DNA from: Hyphomicrobiales bacterium
GTDB lineage: Bacteria; Pseudomonadota; Alphaproteobacteria; Rhizobiales; JAJFHB01
Reading direction: 5' to 3'
NCBI GenBank assembly: GCA_021775755.1
Contig: JAJFHE010000015.1
Span: forward strand, 62,001 to 126,000
Length of the DNA: 64,000 nucleotides
Shown here piece by piece: positions 54,144 through 64,000 of the stretch. Numbering within the stretch: the stretch's first letter is position 1; each line of letters opens with the position of its first letter. Under the pieces are notes generated by a model that saw nothing but the letters and a program-made list of their open reading frames with translations, did not search any database and had not been told where the DNA came from. The position numbers were made by a program, and so were the translations under genes.

Positions 54144-54172
54144 TTTTCAAGCAGATCAGTATTTGCTATAAG
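54144..54172 (+). promoter_or_regulatory. Promoter candidate upstream of rho
   Basis: TTTTCA (54144-54149), a 17-bp spacer, then the extended -10 TGC TATAAG (54164-54172). It would give a rho leader of about 200 nt. Long leaders before rho often serve autoregulation, but I see no specific structure here. Confidence 0.5.
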
Positions 54173-54379
54173 CGGCTTGTCTGTGACGAGCGTCACGGCA
54201 TCCGTTCCAATCGCTTGCCGCAGGAAGCCAGATCCGCATCAGCCGGAGCCGCCTGCGGTCGAGACCATCCGTAACATTGCAGCCATTGTGTGGGACAAGG
54301 CCCTGTCCAGTTACACGTCAAACGGCGCATCCCCGATCAGATGGCTTTGCTGACCGTCTGATATTCGAACAGGACAAGC

Positions 54380-55663
54380 ATGACCGATATTGCAGAACTC
54401 AAAGAAATCAAACTCCAGGACCTTAAACGCAAGTCTGCTCAGGAGCTGTTGACCCTTGCCGAAGAGCTCGACGTGGAAAATGCCAGCACCATGCGAAAGC
54501 AGGAGCTGATGTTTGCTATCCTCAAGAGCTACGCGCACCAGGATATCGACATCATCGGCGGTGGCGTGGTCGAGGTTTTGCAGGACGGTTTCGGTTTCCT
54601 TCGCTCACCGGATGCGAACTACCTGCCCGGACCCGACGATATTTATGTGAGCCCGTCGCAGATCCGCCGTTTCAGCCTTCGCACCGGCGATACGGTTGAA
54701 GGCGAGATCCGCAGCCCGAAAGAGGGCGAGCGTTATTTCGCGCTTCTCAAGGTCAACACGATCAACTTCGAAGACCCTGATGCGGCTCGGCACAAGGTTC
54801 ATTTCGACAATCTGACGCCGCTCTATCCAGATGAGCGTTTGGAAATGGAAACCGACGATCCAACGCTCAAGGACAAAAGCGCCCGCGTTATCGACATTGT
54901 CGCACCGCTCGGCAAAGGCCAGCGTGCTCTGATCGTGGCGCCGCCACGTACCGGTAAGACTGTGTTGCTGCAGAATATTGCCCACTCGATCACCTCAAAC
55001 CATCCCGAGTGCTATCTCATTGTGCTGCTCATCGATGAGCGGCCGGAGGAAGTGACGGACATGCAGCGTTCGGTCAAAGGTGAAGTGGTGAGTTCGACCT
55101 TCGATGAACCGGCCGCGCGCCACGTTCAGGTGGCGGAAATGGTCAGTGAGAAGGCCAAGCGTCTGGTGGAGCACGGACGCGATGTTGTGATCCTGCTCGA
55201 TTCGATCACCCGCCTTGGACGTGCCTACAATACGGTGGTGCCGTCATCGGGCAAGGTTCTGACCGGCGGTGTTGATGCCAACGCCCTGCAAAGACCCAAG
55301 CGTTTCTTCGGTGCGGCACGCAACATCGAGGAAGGCGGTTCCCTGACGATTGTCGCCACAGCGCTGGTCGATACGGGCAGCCGGATGGACGAAGTGATCT
55401 TTGAAGAGTTCAAGGGCACCGGTAACTCGGAATTAATTCTCGACCGTAAGGTCTCCGACAAACGCGTGTTTCCGTCCATGGACATCACCCGGTCGGGCAC
55501 GCGCAAGGAAGAACTCCTCGTACCGCCTGCGATCCTCAAGAAAATGTACGTGCTGCGCCGAATCCTCAACCCGATGGGTACCGTGGATGCAATCGAGTTC
55601 CTGCTCGACAAGCTGAAACAGACAAAGAGCAACAGCGAATTCTTCGATTCGATGAATACGTAG
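54380..55663 (+). CDS. rho: Transcription termination factor Rho
   Basis: 427 residues. The N-terminal helical and cold-shock-like RNA-binding domain ([45 protein letters not shown]) is followed by the ATPase. That domain has Walker [13 protein letters not shown] (about 192-203), the Q-loop area and Walker [21 protein letters not shown]. The C-terminus ending [11 protein letters not shown] is normal. Rho is a hexameric helicase that ends transcription. A 260-bp leader separates it from hemJ. Confidence 0.98.
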   Translation: MTDIAELKEIKLQDLKRKSAQELLTLAEELDVENASTMRKQELMFAILKSYAHQDIDIIGGGVVEVLQDGFGFLRSPDANYLPGPDDIYVSPSQIRRFSLRTGDTVEGEIRSPKEGERYFALLKVNTINFEDPDAARHKVHFDNLTPLYPDERLEMETDDPTLKDKSARVIDIVAPLGKGQRALIVAPPRTGKTVLLQNIAHSITSNHPECYLIVLLIDERPEEVTDMQRSVKGEVVSSTFDEPAARHVQVAEMVSEKAKRLVEHGRDVVILLDSITRLGRAYNTVVPSSGKVLTGGVDANALQRPKRFFGAARNIEEGGSLTIVATALVDTGSRMDEVIFEEFKGTGNSELILDRKVSDKRVFPSMDITRSGTRKEELLVPPAILKKMYVLRRILNPMGTVDAIEFLLDKLKQTKSNSEFFDSMNT

Positions 55664-55747
55664 GATCAGTTGTCAACGGCATCTTTTCTCCGGCATATCA
55701 GCTCTTATATTTGTTAGGTAGAAACAAGTATATCTGTACTACTATTC

Positions 55748-57763
55748 TTATGTGATAAGTCTGGTGAACTCTTCAGCGCTGGTAACGGGAAGAGAACAGC
55801 TCGTACCGCGGCAGAAATAAAGCGTGGCGCGGTCGTCTTTCAGGCCCTTTCCGGCGGCCGGATGATCCGTAGGCAGATCGTCTTCCGGCTTCAGTTCGAC
55901 GAGTATCCGGTTGATCAGCGGGGACTGCCACACGGCATTGCGCAAATCACAGGTGTCAGTATTCGCCGGGTTACCGATCAGCACGCACTGGTCGGGACGC
56001 ATCAGAAAATCAAGGCCGTTGAAGAATGTGGCATGCGGAAAAACGTTGGCTAGCACCTCGCCTTTAAACGCGGAGATTAGGGCATCAACCTGCGTGCGCC
56101 AACTCGCATCGCCGGTGAAAACATGCAGGCGGACAAGGTTGGCAATCATGGTGCCGTTGGCATTGGGCACTGCATCATCGCCGGCACTGCGCGAGCGGGT
56201 GATGAGTTTCTCGCCATGCGATGACGTGAAAAAATATCCACCGCGCTCGCGGTCGAGATAGCCCTCATTCATTTCGCCGGTCCAGGCGACCGCGCGATCG
56301 AGATAGCGGGCCTCACGGGTTGCCTCGTAAAGGGCGAGTGTGGCGGCAATCATGTTTGCATAGCCATCGGCGGTTGCATGATGGCGGGCCTTGCCGAGAC
56401 GAAGGGAATGCATCAGCTGATCGGCATCGTGGAGCTGTGCACAAATCACATCGAACGCGGTTTGAGCGGCTGCGAGCCAGGCGGGCTGCTCGAACACGCA
56501 AGCAGCATTTGCGAGCGCGGAGATCATCAACCCGTTCCAGTCGGTCAGTACCTTGTCGTCGAGACCTGGATGAATGCGTTCGGCGCGATGGCGGAAGAGG
56601 ACCTCTCGGGCCTCGGCAAGCTTGCGCTCTTCCGCCTCAGACAAATGTGTCAGGCTGTCGAGGCGGTTTGGAATGTTGGTGCCTTCCCAGTTGCCGCCGT
56701 CGACGATGCCGTAAATGTGCGAGAAGAGGTCCGCCGTGCCGCCATCGAGCAGAGCATCGATTTCGCTTTTCTGCCAAACGTAGAACTTTCCCTCTTCGCC
56801 TTCGGAGTCGGCGTCGAGACTGGCTGAGAACGCGCCTGACTCTGCGATCATTTCCCGCAATACCCATTCCGCGGTTTCGGCGGTTCGCTCGGCCAGCAAG
56901 GGATCGTGTGTGTGCTTCCAGACCTCTGTCATCAGCGAAATGAGCTGGGCATTGTCGTAGAGCATCTTTTCAAAATGCGGCGCAAGCCATAGAGCGTCGA
57001 CGGAGTAACGGGCAAAGCCGCCGCCCAGATGATCATAGATACCGCCCTGGGCAATGTGGGTGAGCGTCTTTGTAACGGCATTGGTGAAGCGCTCGTCGCC
57101 GCGGCGTTGCGCCGCCCGCCAGAGAAGCTCAAAGAGGGCCGTCTGCGGAAATTTCGGGGCGCCCTGCAGGCCGCCATGCTCCATGTCGATAAGCTGCAGA
57201 ATGCGCTCCGCGATACCGTCCAGGAGTTCGGCCGACAATTCGCCTGTTTCATCGAACTGCCGCACGGAGTTCAATGCCTGGCGCAGGGCTTCGGAGTTAT
57301 GCACTACCTTGTCGTGTTCATCGCGAAAGATCCTGGCAATCTCGCGCAGCACCGTCGAGAAACCCGGGCGGCCGTATTGAGCGGTCTTGGGAAAATATGT
57401 GCCGCCCCAGAACGGTGCGCCTTGCGGTGTCAGAAACATGGTGAGCGGCCAGCCGCCCTGCTCTCCCGTTTCATGCAGGGCGGTCATGTAGATACGATCG
57501 ATGTCGGGGCGTTCCTCACGGTCGACCTTGATGTTGACGAAGAGTTCGTTCATCAGCTGCGCGGTATCGTCGTCCTCGAAACTTTCGTGCGCCATGACAT
57601 GGCACCAGTGACAGGCGGCATACCCAACAGACAGGAGAACCGGTTTGTTGTACTTCTCCGCATAGTCGAAGGCGTCAGGTCCCCACGGCCACCAATGCAC
57701 GGGGTTGTCCTGATGCTGAAGGAGGTAGGGGCTGGTCTCGAGATCGAGGAGGTTCTTCGTCAT
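55748..57763 (-). CDS. Thioredoxin-domain protein, DUF255 (YyaL/SPATA20 family)
   Basis: 671 residues, full length for the family. The N-terminal thioredoxin-like domain starts [21 protein letters not shown] and has the CxxC motif in [14 protein letters not shown] (Cys51, Cys54). Then come [13 protein letters not shown] and [13 protein letters not shown]. The remaining 450 residues are an alpha/alpha-toroid domain resembling N-acylglucosamine epimerases and cellobiose epimerases. The function is unknown. It is the only minus-strand gene between oriC and parB, converging on rho and diverging from mnmE, so it may be a local insertion. Confidence 0.92.
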   Translation of the reverse strand: MTKNLLDLETSPYLLQHQDNPVHWWPWGPDAFDYAEKYNKPVLLSVGYAACHWCHVMAHESFEDDDTAQLMNELFVNIKVDREERPDIDRIYMTALHETGEQGGWPLTMFLTPQGAPFWGGTYFPKTAQYGRPGFSTVLREIARIFRDEHDKVVHNSEALRQALNSVRQFDETGELSAELLDGIAERILQLIDMEHGGLQGAPKFPQTALFELLWRAAQRRGDERFTNAVTKTLTHIAQGGIYDHLGGGFARYSVDALWLAPHFEKMLYDNAQLISLMTEVWKHTHDPLLAERTAETAEWVLREMIAESGAFSASLDADSEGEEGKFYVWQKSEIDALLDGGTADLFSHIYGIVDGGNWEGTNIPNRLDSLTHLSEAEERKLAEAREVLFRHRAERIHPGLDDKVLTDWNGLMISALANAACVFEQPAWLAAAQTAFDVICAQLHDADQLMHSLRLGKARHHATADGYANMIAATLALYEATREARYLDRAVAWTGEMNEGYLDRERGGYFFTSSHGEKLITRSRSAGDDAVPNANGTMIANLVRLHVFTGDASWRTQVDALISAFKGEVLANVFPHATFFNGLDFLMRPDQCVLIGNPANTDTCDLRNAVWQSPLINRILVELKPEDDLPTDHPAAGKGLKDDRATLYFCRGTSCSLPVTSAEEFTRLIT

Positions 57764-57874
57764 AATTCGGAATTTCCGGTTGCGGCTGCTGGCGGTGAGA
57801 TGTATCGCGGATCTGCGGATGCGTAAATGAAAGCTTCAGCGGCTTGACGGCATACAATCTGATTCACGTCCGAA

Positions 57875-59239
57875 ATGAGTTCGCCAAGTATGGATAGCAA
57901 GACACAGGACGGTGACACGATCTTCGCGGCGTCTTCGGGGGCGGGCAAGGCGGGCGTCTGCGTCATCAGGCTGTCGGGTCCGCACAGCTCACGTGTGGTG
58001 CGTGCGTTGTGTGGTGCGGTGCCGAAGCCGCGGCGCGCCTCCTTGCGTACGCTCACGCATCCTGAGAGCTCTGAAGAACTCGATCGGGCCCTGGTGCTAT
58101 GGCTACCCGGGCCGCAGAGCTTTACCGGCGAAGACATGGCGGAGCTTCACGTGCATGGCGGTGCGGCGGTGGTGGCCGGGGTTCTTTCATGTCTTGGCGC
58201 TCAAAGCGGCCTGCGCCCGGCGGACGCCGGTGAATTCACGCGCCGGGCCTTTGACGCCGGGCGGCTCGATCTCACCCAGGTCGAAGGTCTTGCCGACCTG
58301 ATCGAAGCGCAGACGCAAGCCCAGCGTCGCCAGGCCTTGCGTCAGGTCTCCGGCTCGGTTGGAGAACGCTACGAGGCGTGGCGCAGCGAGCTCATTGGTT
58401 GCCTTGCTTATTTCGAAGCCGACATCGATTTTCCCGAGGAAGACGGTGTGCCGGCATCGGTGCTGGAGGGTATTGCCGAGCGGCTGCGCAAGCTGGTCGG
58501 GGAATTCGAATTTGAGCTGGATGGTGCGCATCGAGGTGAACGGCTGCGGGACGGATTGCGGGTCGTCATTGCCGGTGCGCCGAATGTCGGTAAGTCCTCG
58601 CTGCTCAATGCGCTGGCGCGGCGTGACGCCGCGATCGTTTCGCAACATGCCGGTACAACCCGCGACGTGATCGAAGTGCATCTTGATCTCAAGGGTTATC
58701 CGGTGATTCTGTGCGATACCGCCGGATTGCGGGCGGCGGGCGACGATGTGGAACGTGAAGGGGTGGCAAGAACCCGCGCGCGCCTAGAGGACGCGGATAT
58801 CGTTCTATGGGTCCGCGATGCGAGCCAAGGCGATTGCTGCGATGAAAGTCCCGAACCCCTTTCCGCGTGCAAGCTGCATGTGACGAACAAGGTGGATCTG
58901 GTGCCGGAGCCAGGCGGCATGGAGGTGCCTAGCGATGTTCTTGGCGTTTCGGCGCGGACCGGGGCGGGTCTCGGCACGTTGCAGGAGCGCTTGAGTGATC
59001 GGGTCGTGGAACTGTTTTCCGAGTTGGAATCACCTGCGGTAACTCGGGCGCGTCACCGCACGGCGCTCGAGGCCTGCCGGGCGGCGGTGCTGTCGGCGAT
59101 CGCAGCGATGGACGAGGGCTCCGAACTTGCAGCGGAAGACCTTCGTCACGGCGCCCGCCAGCTCGCCCGGGTAACCGGCCGTATTGATGTGGAAGACCTG
59201 CTGGATGTTATTTTCAGCGATTTCTGCATCGGAAAATAG
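57875..59239 (+). CDS. mnmE: tRNA modification GTPase MnmE (TrmE)
   Basis: 454 residues. The folate-binding N-terminal domain begins GDTIFAASSGAGKAGVCVIRLSG. The G domain inside the helical region has G1 GAPNVGKSSLLNAL (about 228-241), the switch AGTTRD, G3 DTAG and G4 NKVD. The C-terminal FCIGK, with the essential Cys, is intact. With MnmG it makes the carboxymethylaminomethyl group on the wobble uridine of certain tRNAs. mnmG follows 125 bp on, with a parS site between them. Confidence 0.97.
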   Translation: MSSPSMDSKTQDGDTIFAASSGAGKAGVCVIRLSGPHSSRVVRALCGAVPKPRRASLRTLTHPESSEELDRALVLWLPGPQSFTGEDMAELHVHGGAAVVAGVLSCLGAQSGLRPADAGEFTRRAFDAGRLDLTQVEGLADLIEAQTQAQRRQALRQVSGSVGERYEAWRSELIGCLAYFEADIDFPEEDGVPASVLEGIAERLRKLVGEFEFELDGAHRGERLRDGLRVVIAGAPNVGKSSLLNALARRDAAIVSQHAGTTRDVIEVHLDLKGYPVILCDTAGLRAAGDDVEREGVARTRARLEDADIVLWVRDASQGDCCDESPEPLSACKLHVTNKVDLVPEPGGMEVPSDVLGVSARTGAGLGTLQERLSDRVVELFSELESPAVTRARHRTALEACRAAVLSAIAAMDEGSELAAEDLRHGARQLARVTGRIDVEDLLDVIFSDFCIGK

Positions 59240-59253
59240 GCATTTAGCGAAAT

Positions 59254-59269
59254 TGTTTCACATGAAACA
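59254..59269. promoter_or_regulatory. parS: parS centromere site 1
   Basis: TGTTTCACATGAAACA differs from the parS consensus TGTTTCACGTGAAACA at one central base. It lies in the mnmE-mnmG gap about 2.6 kb before parA. It should bind ParB dimers and nucleate the partition complex. Confidence 0.75.
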
Positions 59270-59364
59270 TTGCGGCCTCATCGCGCTGCCGCGCGACCAG
59301 GGGTCTGCACGGCGCTACTTTTCTGTCTTTGACGCCAGCGATGCCGTCGCCTAAAAGGCGCGTT

Positions 59365-61254
59365 ATGTCAACGGACCCGAAAATCATGATTGGCCATTCC
59401 GCAGATGTCGTAGTCATCGGCGGCGGACATGCGGGCTGCGAAGCCGCCGCGGCTGCGGCACGCCACGGTGCGCGAACCATTCTGATGACGCACCGGCGCG
59501 ACAGAATCGGCGAGATGTCCTGCAACCCGGCCATTGGCGGTCTCGGCAAAGGACATCTGGTGCGTGAAATCGATGCGCTTGACGGGTTGATGGCACGCGT
59601 CATCGACCGGGCGGGCATCCAGTTCCGCATGCTCAACCGCCGCAAGGGGCCGGCGGTGCGGGGCCCGAGAGCCCAGGCGGACAGAAAACTCTACCGTACC
59701 GCGATGCAGGAGATGATCGGCGCCATCGCCAATCTTGAGGTGATCGAAGGGGCGGCGACCGATCTGATTGTCGATGACGGCCGGGTTTGCGGTGTGATCA
59801 CCGAGGACGGCCGGGAGTACCGCGCTGGTGCGGTGGTTCTGACCGCCGGCACATTTCTTCGCGGCATAATTCACATCGGCGACCGGAAGATCCCCGCCGG
59901 CCGCGCCGGTGAGGCACCCGCGCTTGGCTTGTCGGAGCGTCTTTACGATGCCGGCATGAAACTTGGGCGTCTGAAAACCGGCACGCCACCCCGCCTAGAC
60001 GGGCGGACGATTGCGTGGGAGGGGCTCGACGTGCAACCGGGCGACGATCCGCCGGTGCCGTTCTCGTTTCTGACGACACGGATCGAGACGCCGCAGATAC
60101 CCTGCCATATCACCCACACGACGACTGAGACCCACGCGATCATCAATCAGAACCTTGCCCGCTCGGCGATGTATTCCGGGCAAATCGAGGGGGTGGGGCC
60201 ACGCTATTGCCCGTCCATCGAGGACAAGGTCGTGCGGTTTGCCGAACGTCAGAGTCACCAGATCTTTCTGGAGCCGGAAGGCCTCGATGACGACACGGTC
60301 TATCCGAACGGCATATCATCGTCGCTGCCGGAAAGCGTGCAGAACGCGTTTGTGTGCACCATCCCGGGCCTGGAATCAGCGCGCATCATCCAACCCGGTT
60401 ACGCCATTGAGTACGACTATGTCGACCCGCGCGAGCTTTACCCGAGCCTGGAGACAAAGCGCTTCGGAGGACTGTTTCTTGCCGGCCAGATCAACGGTAC
60501 GACCGGGTACGAGGAAGCCGCGGCGCAGGGCCTGATCGCCGGGCTCAACGCAAGCGTGAAAGTATCGGGCGGCGATCCACTGGTGTTCGACCGGGCAACG
60601 GCTTATGTGGGCGTCATGGTCGATGATCTTGTGACCCGGGGTGTCCTGGAGCCCTACCGCATGTTTACCTCGCGCGCCGAGTACAGATTGAGCCTGCGGG
60701 CCGATAACGCCGATCAGCGGCTGACCGGCATCGGTGTGGCGGCGGGTGTCGTGGGACGGGAACGCTCCGCTGCCTTTGCCGCGAAAACCACCGCACTCGA
60801 ACACGGTCGGGCCCTGGCGCGAACGTTGAACGTTACTCCGAACGAAGCGGTCCGGCACGGGCTTTCGGTCAACCAGAACGGCGTGCGCCGGAATGTTGTT
60901 GAGCTTTTGGCCTACCCGGAAATCGGGATCGAAGAGGCATTGCGGGTGTGGCCGGAGCTTTCATCGCTGCCGGGCTTCGTCCTTGAACAGATCGAGATCG
61001 ACGCAATGTATTCTGGATATCTCGACCGTCAGGAGGCCGACATCCAGGCCTTCCGCCGCGACGAGGGTCTGAAGCTCCCGGCGGCGCTCGATTATCACGA
61101 GATCCCGGGACTTTCAAACGAGGTGCGCCAAAAGCTCGCGGCTGCCCGGCCGGTCACTCTCGGTCAGGCGGCGCGGCTTGACGGTATGACGCCGGCAGCA
61201 CTCACCTTGTTGCTGGTGCACGTGAAAAAGGGCGGTGTGCGCAAAAGTGCATGA
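59365..61254 (+). CDS. mnmG: tRNA uridine-5-carboxymethylaminomethyl modification enzyme MnmG (GidA)
   Basis: 629 residues from ATG 59365, with aaagg 8 bp upstream; earlier in-frame starts (TTG 59329, ATG 59341) are less likely. The FAD site is [45 protein letters not shown] and the second signature [21 protein letters not shown] are intact. A C-terminal helical domain binds MnmE. It overlaps rsmG by 4 bp. Confidence 0.97.
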   Translation: MSTDPKIMIGHSADVVVIGGGHAGCEAAAAAARHGARTILMTHRRDRIGEMSCNPAIGGLGKGHLVREIDALDGLMARVIDRAGIQFRMLNRRKGPAVRGPRAQADRKLYRTAMQEMIGAIANLEVIEGAATDLIVDDGRVCGVITEDGREYRAGAVVLTAGTFLRGIIHIGDRKIPAGRAGEAPALGLSERLYDAGMKLGRLKTGTPPRLDGRTIAWEGLDVQPGDDPPVPFSFLTTRIETPQIPCHITHTTTETHAIINQNLARSAMYSGQIEGVGPRYCPSIEDKVVRFAERQSHQIFLEPEGLDDDTVYPNGISSSLPESVQNAFVCTIPGLESARIIQPGYAIEYDYVDPRELYPSLETKRFGGLFLAGQINGTTGYEEAAAQGLIAGLNASVKVSGGDPLVFDRATAYVGVMVDDLVTRGVLEPYRMFTSRAEYRLSLRADNADQRLTGIGVAAGVVGRERSAAFAAKTTALEHGRALARTLNVTPNEAVRHGLSVNQNGVRRNVVELLAYPEIGIEEALRVWPELSSLPGFVLEQIEIDAMYSGYLDRQEADIQAFRRDEGLKLPAALDYHEIPGLSNEVRQKLAAARPVTLGQAARLDGMTPAALTLLLVHVKKGGVRKSA

Positions 61255-61916
61255 AGGCCGATCTGTCCGACATCCAGTCTGCTGACGATCTCGTTGCACG
61301 GGGCATTGTTTCACGTGAATCATCGAACGCGCTTGAAGCCTACGTGGATCATTTGCTGCATTGGCAGAAACGCATCAATCTTATAGGACCCGCGACCGCG
61401 GCGAGGGTATGGTCCCGCCATATTGCCGATTCGCTTCAACTGCTCGATCACATTCCCTCTGGCGCCACCACACTCGCCGATCTGGGATCGGGCGCGGGGC
61501 TGCCCGGGCTGGTGATTGCGATCGCCCTTAAAGAACGCCCGGGTTTTACCGTACAGCTCATCGAATCAAACGCTAAGAAGGCGGCTTTCCTTCGCAGCGC
61601 GATCCGGGAAACGGGCGCCCGTGCCGAAGTTGTGACGGTGAGAATCGAATCACTCGAATCGGTTGCGTTACAAACTGCCTGCGATGTCGTTACCGCCCGC
61701 GCGCTCGCGCCCTTGCATCAACTGCTCGATTATACCCAGGTTTTTCTTCAAAACGGCGCCGTCGCGCTCTTTCTCAAGGGACAAGATGTTGACAGTGAAT
61801 TGACCGAAACCTCCAAATATTGGACAATTGCCTATGATCGTTATCCCAGCCGCACAGATGAATCCGGCTGCATCCTGAAAGTGAAAGAGGCCACCCGTGA
61901 CGCACGAGCCCCGTGA
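61251..61916 (+). CDS. rsmG: 16S rRNA (guanine527-N7)-methyltransferase RsmG (GidB)
   Basis: 221 residues; its ATG shares ATGA with the mnmG stop. SAM-binding motif [21 protein letters not shown], then the catalytic-site region [43 protein letters not shown] is the N-terminal signature. Loss of RsmG gives low-level streptomycin resistance in several bacteria. A parS site lies within the first 25 codons, and the end overlaps parA by 20 bp. Confidence 0.96.
   Translation: MKADLSDIQSADDLVARGIVSRESSNALEAYVDHLLHWQKRINLIGPATAARVWSRHIADSLQLLDHIPSGATTLADLGSGAGLPGLVIAIALKERPGFTVQLIESNAKKAAFLRSAIRETGARAEVVTVRIESLESVALQTACDVVTARALAPLHQLLDYTQVFLQNGAVALFLKGQDVDSELTETSKYWTIAYDRYPSRTDESGCILKVKEATRDARAP
61307..61322. 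promoter_or_regulatory. parS: parS centromere site 2, inside rsmG
   Basis: TGTTTCACGTGAATCA matches the parS consensus TGTTTCACGTGAAACA at 15 of 16 positions, including the whole central CACGTG. It encodes part of the IVSRESS stretch of RsmG. It is about 0.6 kb before parA and 2.05 kb from site 1. Confidence 0.75.
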
Positions 61917-62763
61917 CGCAGCGCCATCGGCACCACCAACTAAGCCACGCGTCCTGACGCTTGCCAATCAGAAAGGCGGCGTCGGTAAGACCACCACCGC
62001 AATTAATCTCGGAACGGCGCTGGCCGCGGTTGGTGAGCAGGTTCTCATCATCGACATGGACCCGCAAGGCAACGCCAGTACCGGTCTGGGCATCGAGCGC
62101 GACAACCGCTCCGTATCTACCTATGACGTGCTCATGGGCGAGGCGGGGATTTCGGAAGCAGCCGTCAATTCAAGCATTCCCAGGCTGGACTGCGTGCCCT
62201 CGACCATGGACCTCCTCGGCGCCGAGCTTGAACTTGCGGAGGTTAGCCGACGTACCCACCGGCTGCACGACGCGATTGAAGCGTATTGCGATGCTATGGC
62301 AGAGGGTGACGGCGAAGGCCCTAACGGGGGTCCGGCCTACAGCTATGTGCTGCTCGACTGCCCACCCTCTCTCAATCTGCTGACGATCAATGCGATGGCG
62401 GCCGCCGATTCCATCCTCGTACCTCTACAATGCGAGTTCTTCGCGCTCGAAGGCCTCAGCCAACTGCTCAAGACAGTTGAACGGGTGAAGGCCAATCTCA
62501 ATCCACGGCTTAGCATTCATGGCATCATTCTGACGATGTTCGATCGCCGCAATTCGCTTTCCGGTCAGGTCGCCGACGATGTGCGGGCATTCCTTGGAGA
62601 CAAGGTCTACGACACGGTGATCCCTCGCAACGTGCGCGTCTCGGAAGCTCCTTCGCATGGCAAGCCGGTGCTGCTTTACGACAACAAGTGCTCAGGCAGC
62701 ATGGCCTACATAAATCTGGCTTCAGAAATCATCAAGCGCGAGCGCAAGCTTCGCGCGGCTTAG
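61897..62763 (+). CDS. parA: Chromosome partitioning ATPase ParA
   Basis: 288 residues from GTG 61897, with GAGG at good spacing inside the end of rsmG. The deviant Walker A is NQKGGVGKTTTAINLG (25-40), followed by LIIDMDPQGNASTGLG and YVLLDCPPSLNLLT. The 18-residue Pro-rich leader before the Walker domain is common in Hyphomicrobiales. ParA moves ParB-parS complexes toward a cell pole. It overlaps rsmG by 20 bp and precedes parB by 66 bp. Confidence 0.97.
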   Translation: MTHEPRDAAPSAPPTKPRVLTLANQKGGVGKTTTAINLGTALAAVGEQVLIIDMDPQGNASTGLGIERDNRSVSTYDVLMGEAGISEAAVNSSIPRLDCVPSTMDLLGAELELAEVSRRTHRLHDAIEAYCDAMAEGDGEGPNGGPAYSYVLLDCPPSLNLLTINAMAAADSILVPLQCEFFALEGLSQLLKTVERVKANLNPRLSIHGIILTMFDRRNSLSGQVADDVRAFLGDKVYDTVIPRNVRVSEAPSHGKPVLLYDNKCSGSMAYINLASEIIKRERKLRAA

Positions 62764-62829
62764 TTGGCTAGACGGGGTGAATTGAATCGCCTCCGGAACA
62801 GAAAGACACAAACTGCGGTGACAGCGACC

Positions 62830-63717
62830 ATGGCACAGGAACAGACAAAGCGACGGCTCGGGCGAGGGCTTGCGGCTCTCATCGGTGACGATACATCCGA
62901 AGAGGGGGTCATTGAGGACGCGCGCTCGCTGCGTCATATGCCGATCGAATTCGTCGTCCGCAATCCGCGTAACCCACGGCGGCACTTTGCCGATGAGGAT
63001 CTCGCCGATCTCGCTGCATCCGTAAAAGAAAAAGGTCTGCTTCAACCGATCGTGGTGCGACCGCTCTCAGGCGAAGACAACCGCTATGAAATCGTCGCGG
63101 GGGAGCGTCGGTGGCGTGCCGCGCAGATAGCCGGCATCCACGACATTCCCGTTATCGTCAGAGAATTCGACGATGGCGAAGCACTTGAAATTGCGCTGAT
63201 TGAGAATATCCAGCGCACCGACCTCAATCCGATAGAAGAGGCGGACGGTTACCAGCAACTCATCGATCATTTTAAATATACACAGCAGCAGCTGGCGCAT
63301 TCCATTGGCAAAAGCCGCAGTCATATCGCCAACACACTGAGACTGCTGAACCTGCCGGCAATCGTGCGCGACTATTTGGCCGACGGATCATTGACGGCCG
63401 GGCATGCCCGTGCCCTGGTCGCCACTCAATCGCCAGAAGCGCTTGCGCAAAAGATCGTCAAGCTTGGTTTGAGCGTGCGCGATGCCGAGAAGCTTGCGCG
63501 CGAAGCGGAAACCGATTCGGCCCCGAAATCGTCAAAGCACATTGCCGTGAAAGACAAGGACACTGCAGCGCTGGAACAACAGTTGACGGAAGTGCTTGGC
63601 TTGGTGGTCGATATTTCGCACAAGCCGTCGGGTCGCGGCCAGATCACCATCAAGTACAAATCGCTCGAGCAGCTCGATGATGTCTGCCAACGGCTTTACC
63701 GCAACGATAATATGTAA
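62830..63717 (+). CDS. parB: Chromosome partitioning CTPase ParB
   Basis: 295 residues from ATG 62830; GTG 62818 and TTG 62764 are in frame upstream. The ParA-binding start RRLGRGLAALIGDD is followed by the CTP-binding box IVAGERRWRAAQ and ALIENIQRTDLNPIEEADGYQ. The helix-turn-helix YTQQQLAHSIGKSRSHIANTLRLLNLP binds parS. A C-terminal dimerisation domain ends the protein. Two parS sites lie close by. It converges with holA, 21 bp away. Confidence 0.96.
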   Translation: MAQEQTKRRLGRGLAALIGDDTSEEGVIEDARSLRHMPIEFVVRNPRNPRRHFADEDLADLAASVKEKGLLQPIVVRPLSGEDNRYEIVAGERRWRAAQIAGIHDIPVIVREFDDGEALEIALIENIQRTDLNPIEEADGYQQLIDHFKYTQQQLAHSIGKSRSHIANTLRLLNLPAIVRDYLADGSLTAGHARALVATQSPEALAQKIVKLGLSVRDAEKLAREAETDSAPKSSKHIAVKDKDTAALEQQLTEVLGLVVDISHKPSGRGQITIKYKSLEQLDDVCQRLYRNDNM

Positions 63718-63738
63718 GCCAGACGAGCGTCGTTCCGG

Positions 63739-64000
63739 TTACCAGTTTCTCGAGCGCTGCCGGCCTGCCGCTTGGCCAAGGCTTAGAAAATGCCGCGCCA
63801 CGATGGTTTCCGCCAATCCGTCAGAGCGCCTTGTTTCATACTCAGCGGCCGCGGTTGCCTGTGCTGCCCGGTTCAGATCTTCAACACTCCAAAGACGCAC
63901 CTGCCGGATCATCGAATCCTTGCGCGAAAAATGGACCGGCGGCCGCAACGCTGACACGGCTGACTTGGGATCGTCTCCGCTATCGACCTTGAGCTTCAGG
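63739..64000 (-). CDS. holA: DNA polymerase III delta subunit, C-terminal part (partial)
   Basis: The frame is open from the window edge and encodes the last 86 or so residues: KLKVDSGDDPKSAVSALRPP, then VHFSRKDSMIRQVRLWSVED and EYETRRSDGLAETIVARHFL. This is the C-terminal domain of HolA (RPPVxFxR, then QxRxW), which opens the sliding clamp within the clamp loader. The N-terminal part lies beyond the window. Convergence with parB is the standard arrangement in this order (leuS-lptE-holA next to parB). Confidence 0.85.
   Translation of the reverse strand, partial: LKLKVDSGDDPKSAVSALRPPVHFSRKDSMIRQVRLWSVEDLNRAAQATAAAEYETRRSDGLAETIVARHFLSLGQAAGRQRSRNW

Noticed and set aside
54123..54353. A 76-codon frame in the rho leader
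   Set aside because: No ribosome site, no similarity, and it overlaps the promoter candidate; a leader peptide cannot be supported.
1..64000. CRISPR arrays, tRNA or rRNA genes, prophage or transposase genes
   Set aside because: I looked for regular repeat-spacer patterns, tRNA-like TTCGA arms with CCA ends and transposase-like proteins and found none that hold up.

Overview
The window looks like a stretch of an alphaproteobacterial chromosome, most likely from the order Hyphomicrobiales (Rhizobiales). It is GC-rich, uses ATG, GTG and TTG starts, and has gene neighbourhoods typical of that group: rsmI-yraN-gshB beside an LpoA-like gene, rph-rdgB-hemW beside hrcA-grpE-dnaK-dnaJ, dapB-gpmA, hisE-hisF-hisA-hisH-hisB beside hslVU, and a replication-origin block ppsR | oriC | hemE-hemJ-rho-mnmE-mnmG-rsmG-parA-parB | holA. 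It appears to be a single chromosome region. I see no rRNA, tRNA, CRISPR array, prophage or transposase gene.

Layout. 1-0.3 kb: end of a collagen-like repeat protein and its terminator. 0.3-1.8 kb: a comM/yifB gene broken by an in-frame amber codon. 1.9-8.7 kb: an accessory carotenoid island with a glycosyltransferase, an acyltransferase and a CrtN/CrtP-type desaturase on one strand, and an aldehyde dehydrogenase plus a two-gene ABC-2 transporter on the other. This looks like the late steps of a staphyloxanthin-like C30 (apo)carotenoid acid ester pathway. 8.7-13.8 kb: a DAO-type flavoenzyme, gshB, yraN, rsmI and an LpoA-like lipoprotein. 13.8-17.3 kb: hemW, rdgB, a VOC protein and rph, interrupted by two large palindromic intergenic elements that share a core. 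17.3-23.4 kb: the heat-shock block hrcA, grpE, (alkB), dnaK, dnaJ.

23.4-31.3 kb is a second accessory stretch. It holds small redox genes, a rhodanese, the remnant of a methyltransferase gene, a large glycosyltransferase, and a translationally coupled three-gene set (aminotransferase, dehydrogenase, left-handed beta-helix acyltransferase) that reads as a 3-amino-sugar nucleotide pathway. 31.6-38.2 kb: dapB, gpmA, an AraC-MGMT fusion, nth, a PfkB kinase and coaA. 38.2-44 kb: histidine genes, then hslV and hslU. 44-48.5 kb: Smr, MltA, TimA-like, FxsA and SecB.

48.5-64 kb is the origin region. Genes run away from a DnaA-box-rich gap (52226-52609) on both sides: ppsR-maf-aroE-coaE-dnaQ leftwards, and hemE-hemJ-rho-mnmE-mnmG-rsmG-parA-parB rightwards, with only a DUF255 gene inserted on the opposite strand. 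Two near-perfect parS sites lie 7-9 kb from the origin, between mnmE and mnmG and inside rsmG. The points most worth a second look are the broken comM, the carotenoid island with its own transporter, the two palindromic elements that now form the start of rdgB and the stop of the VOC gene, the methyltransferase remnant, and the amino-sugar cassette.
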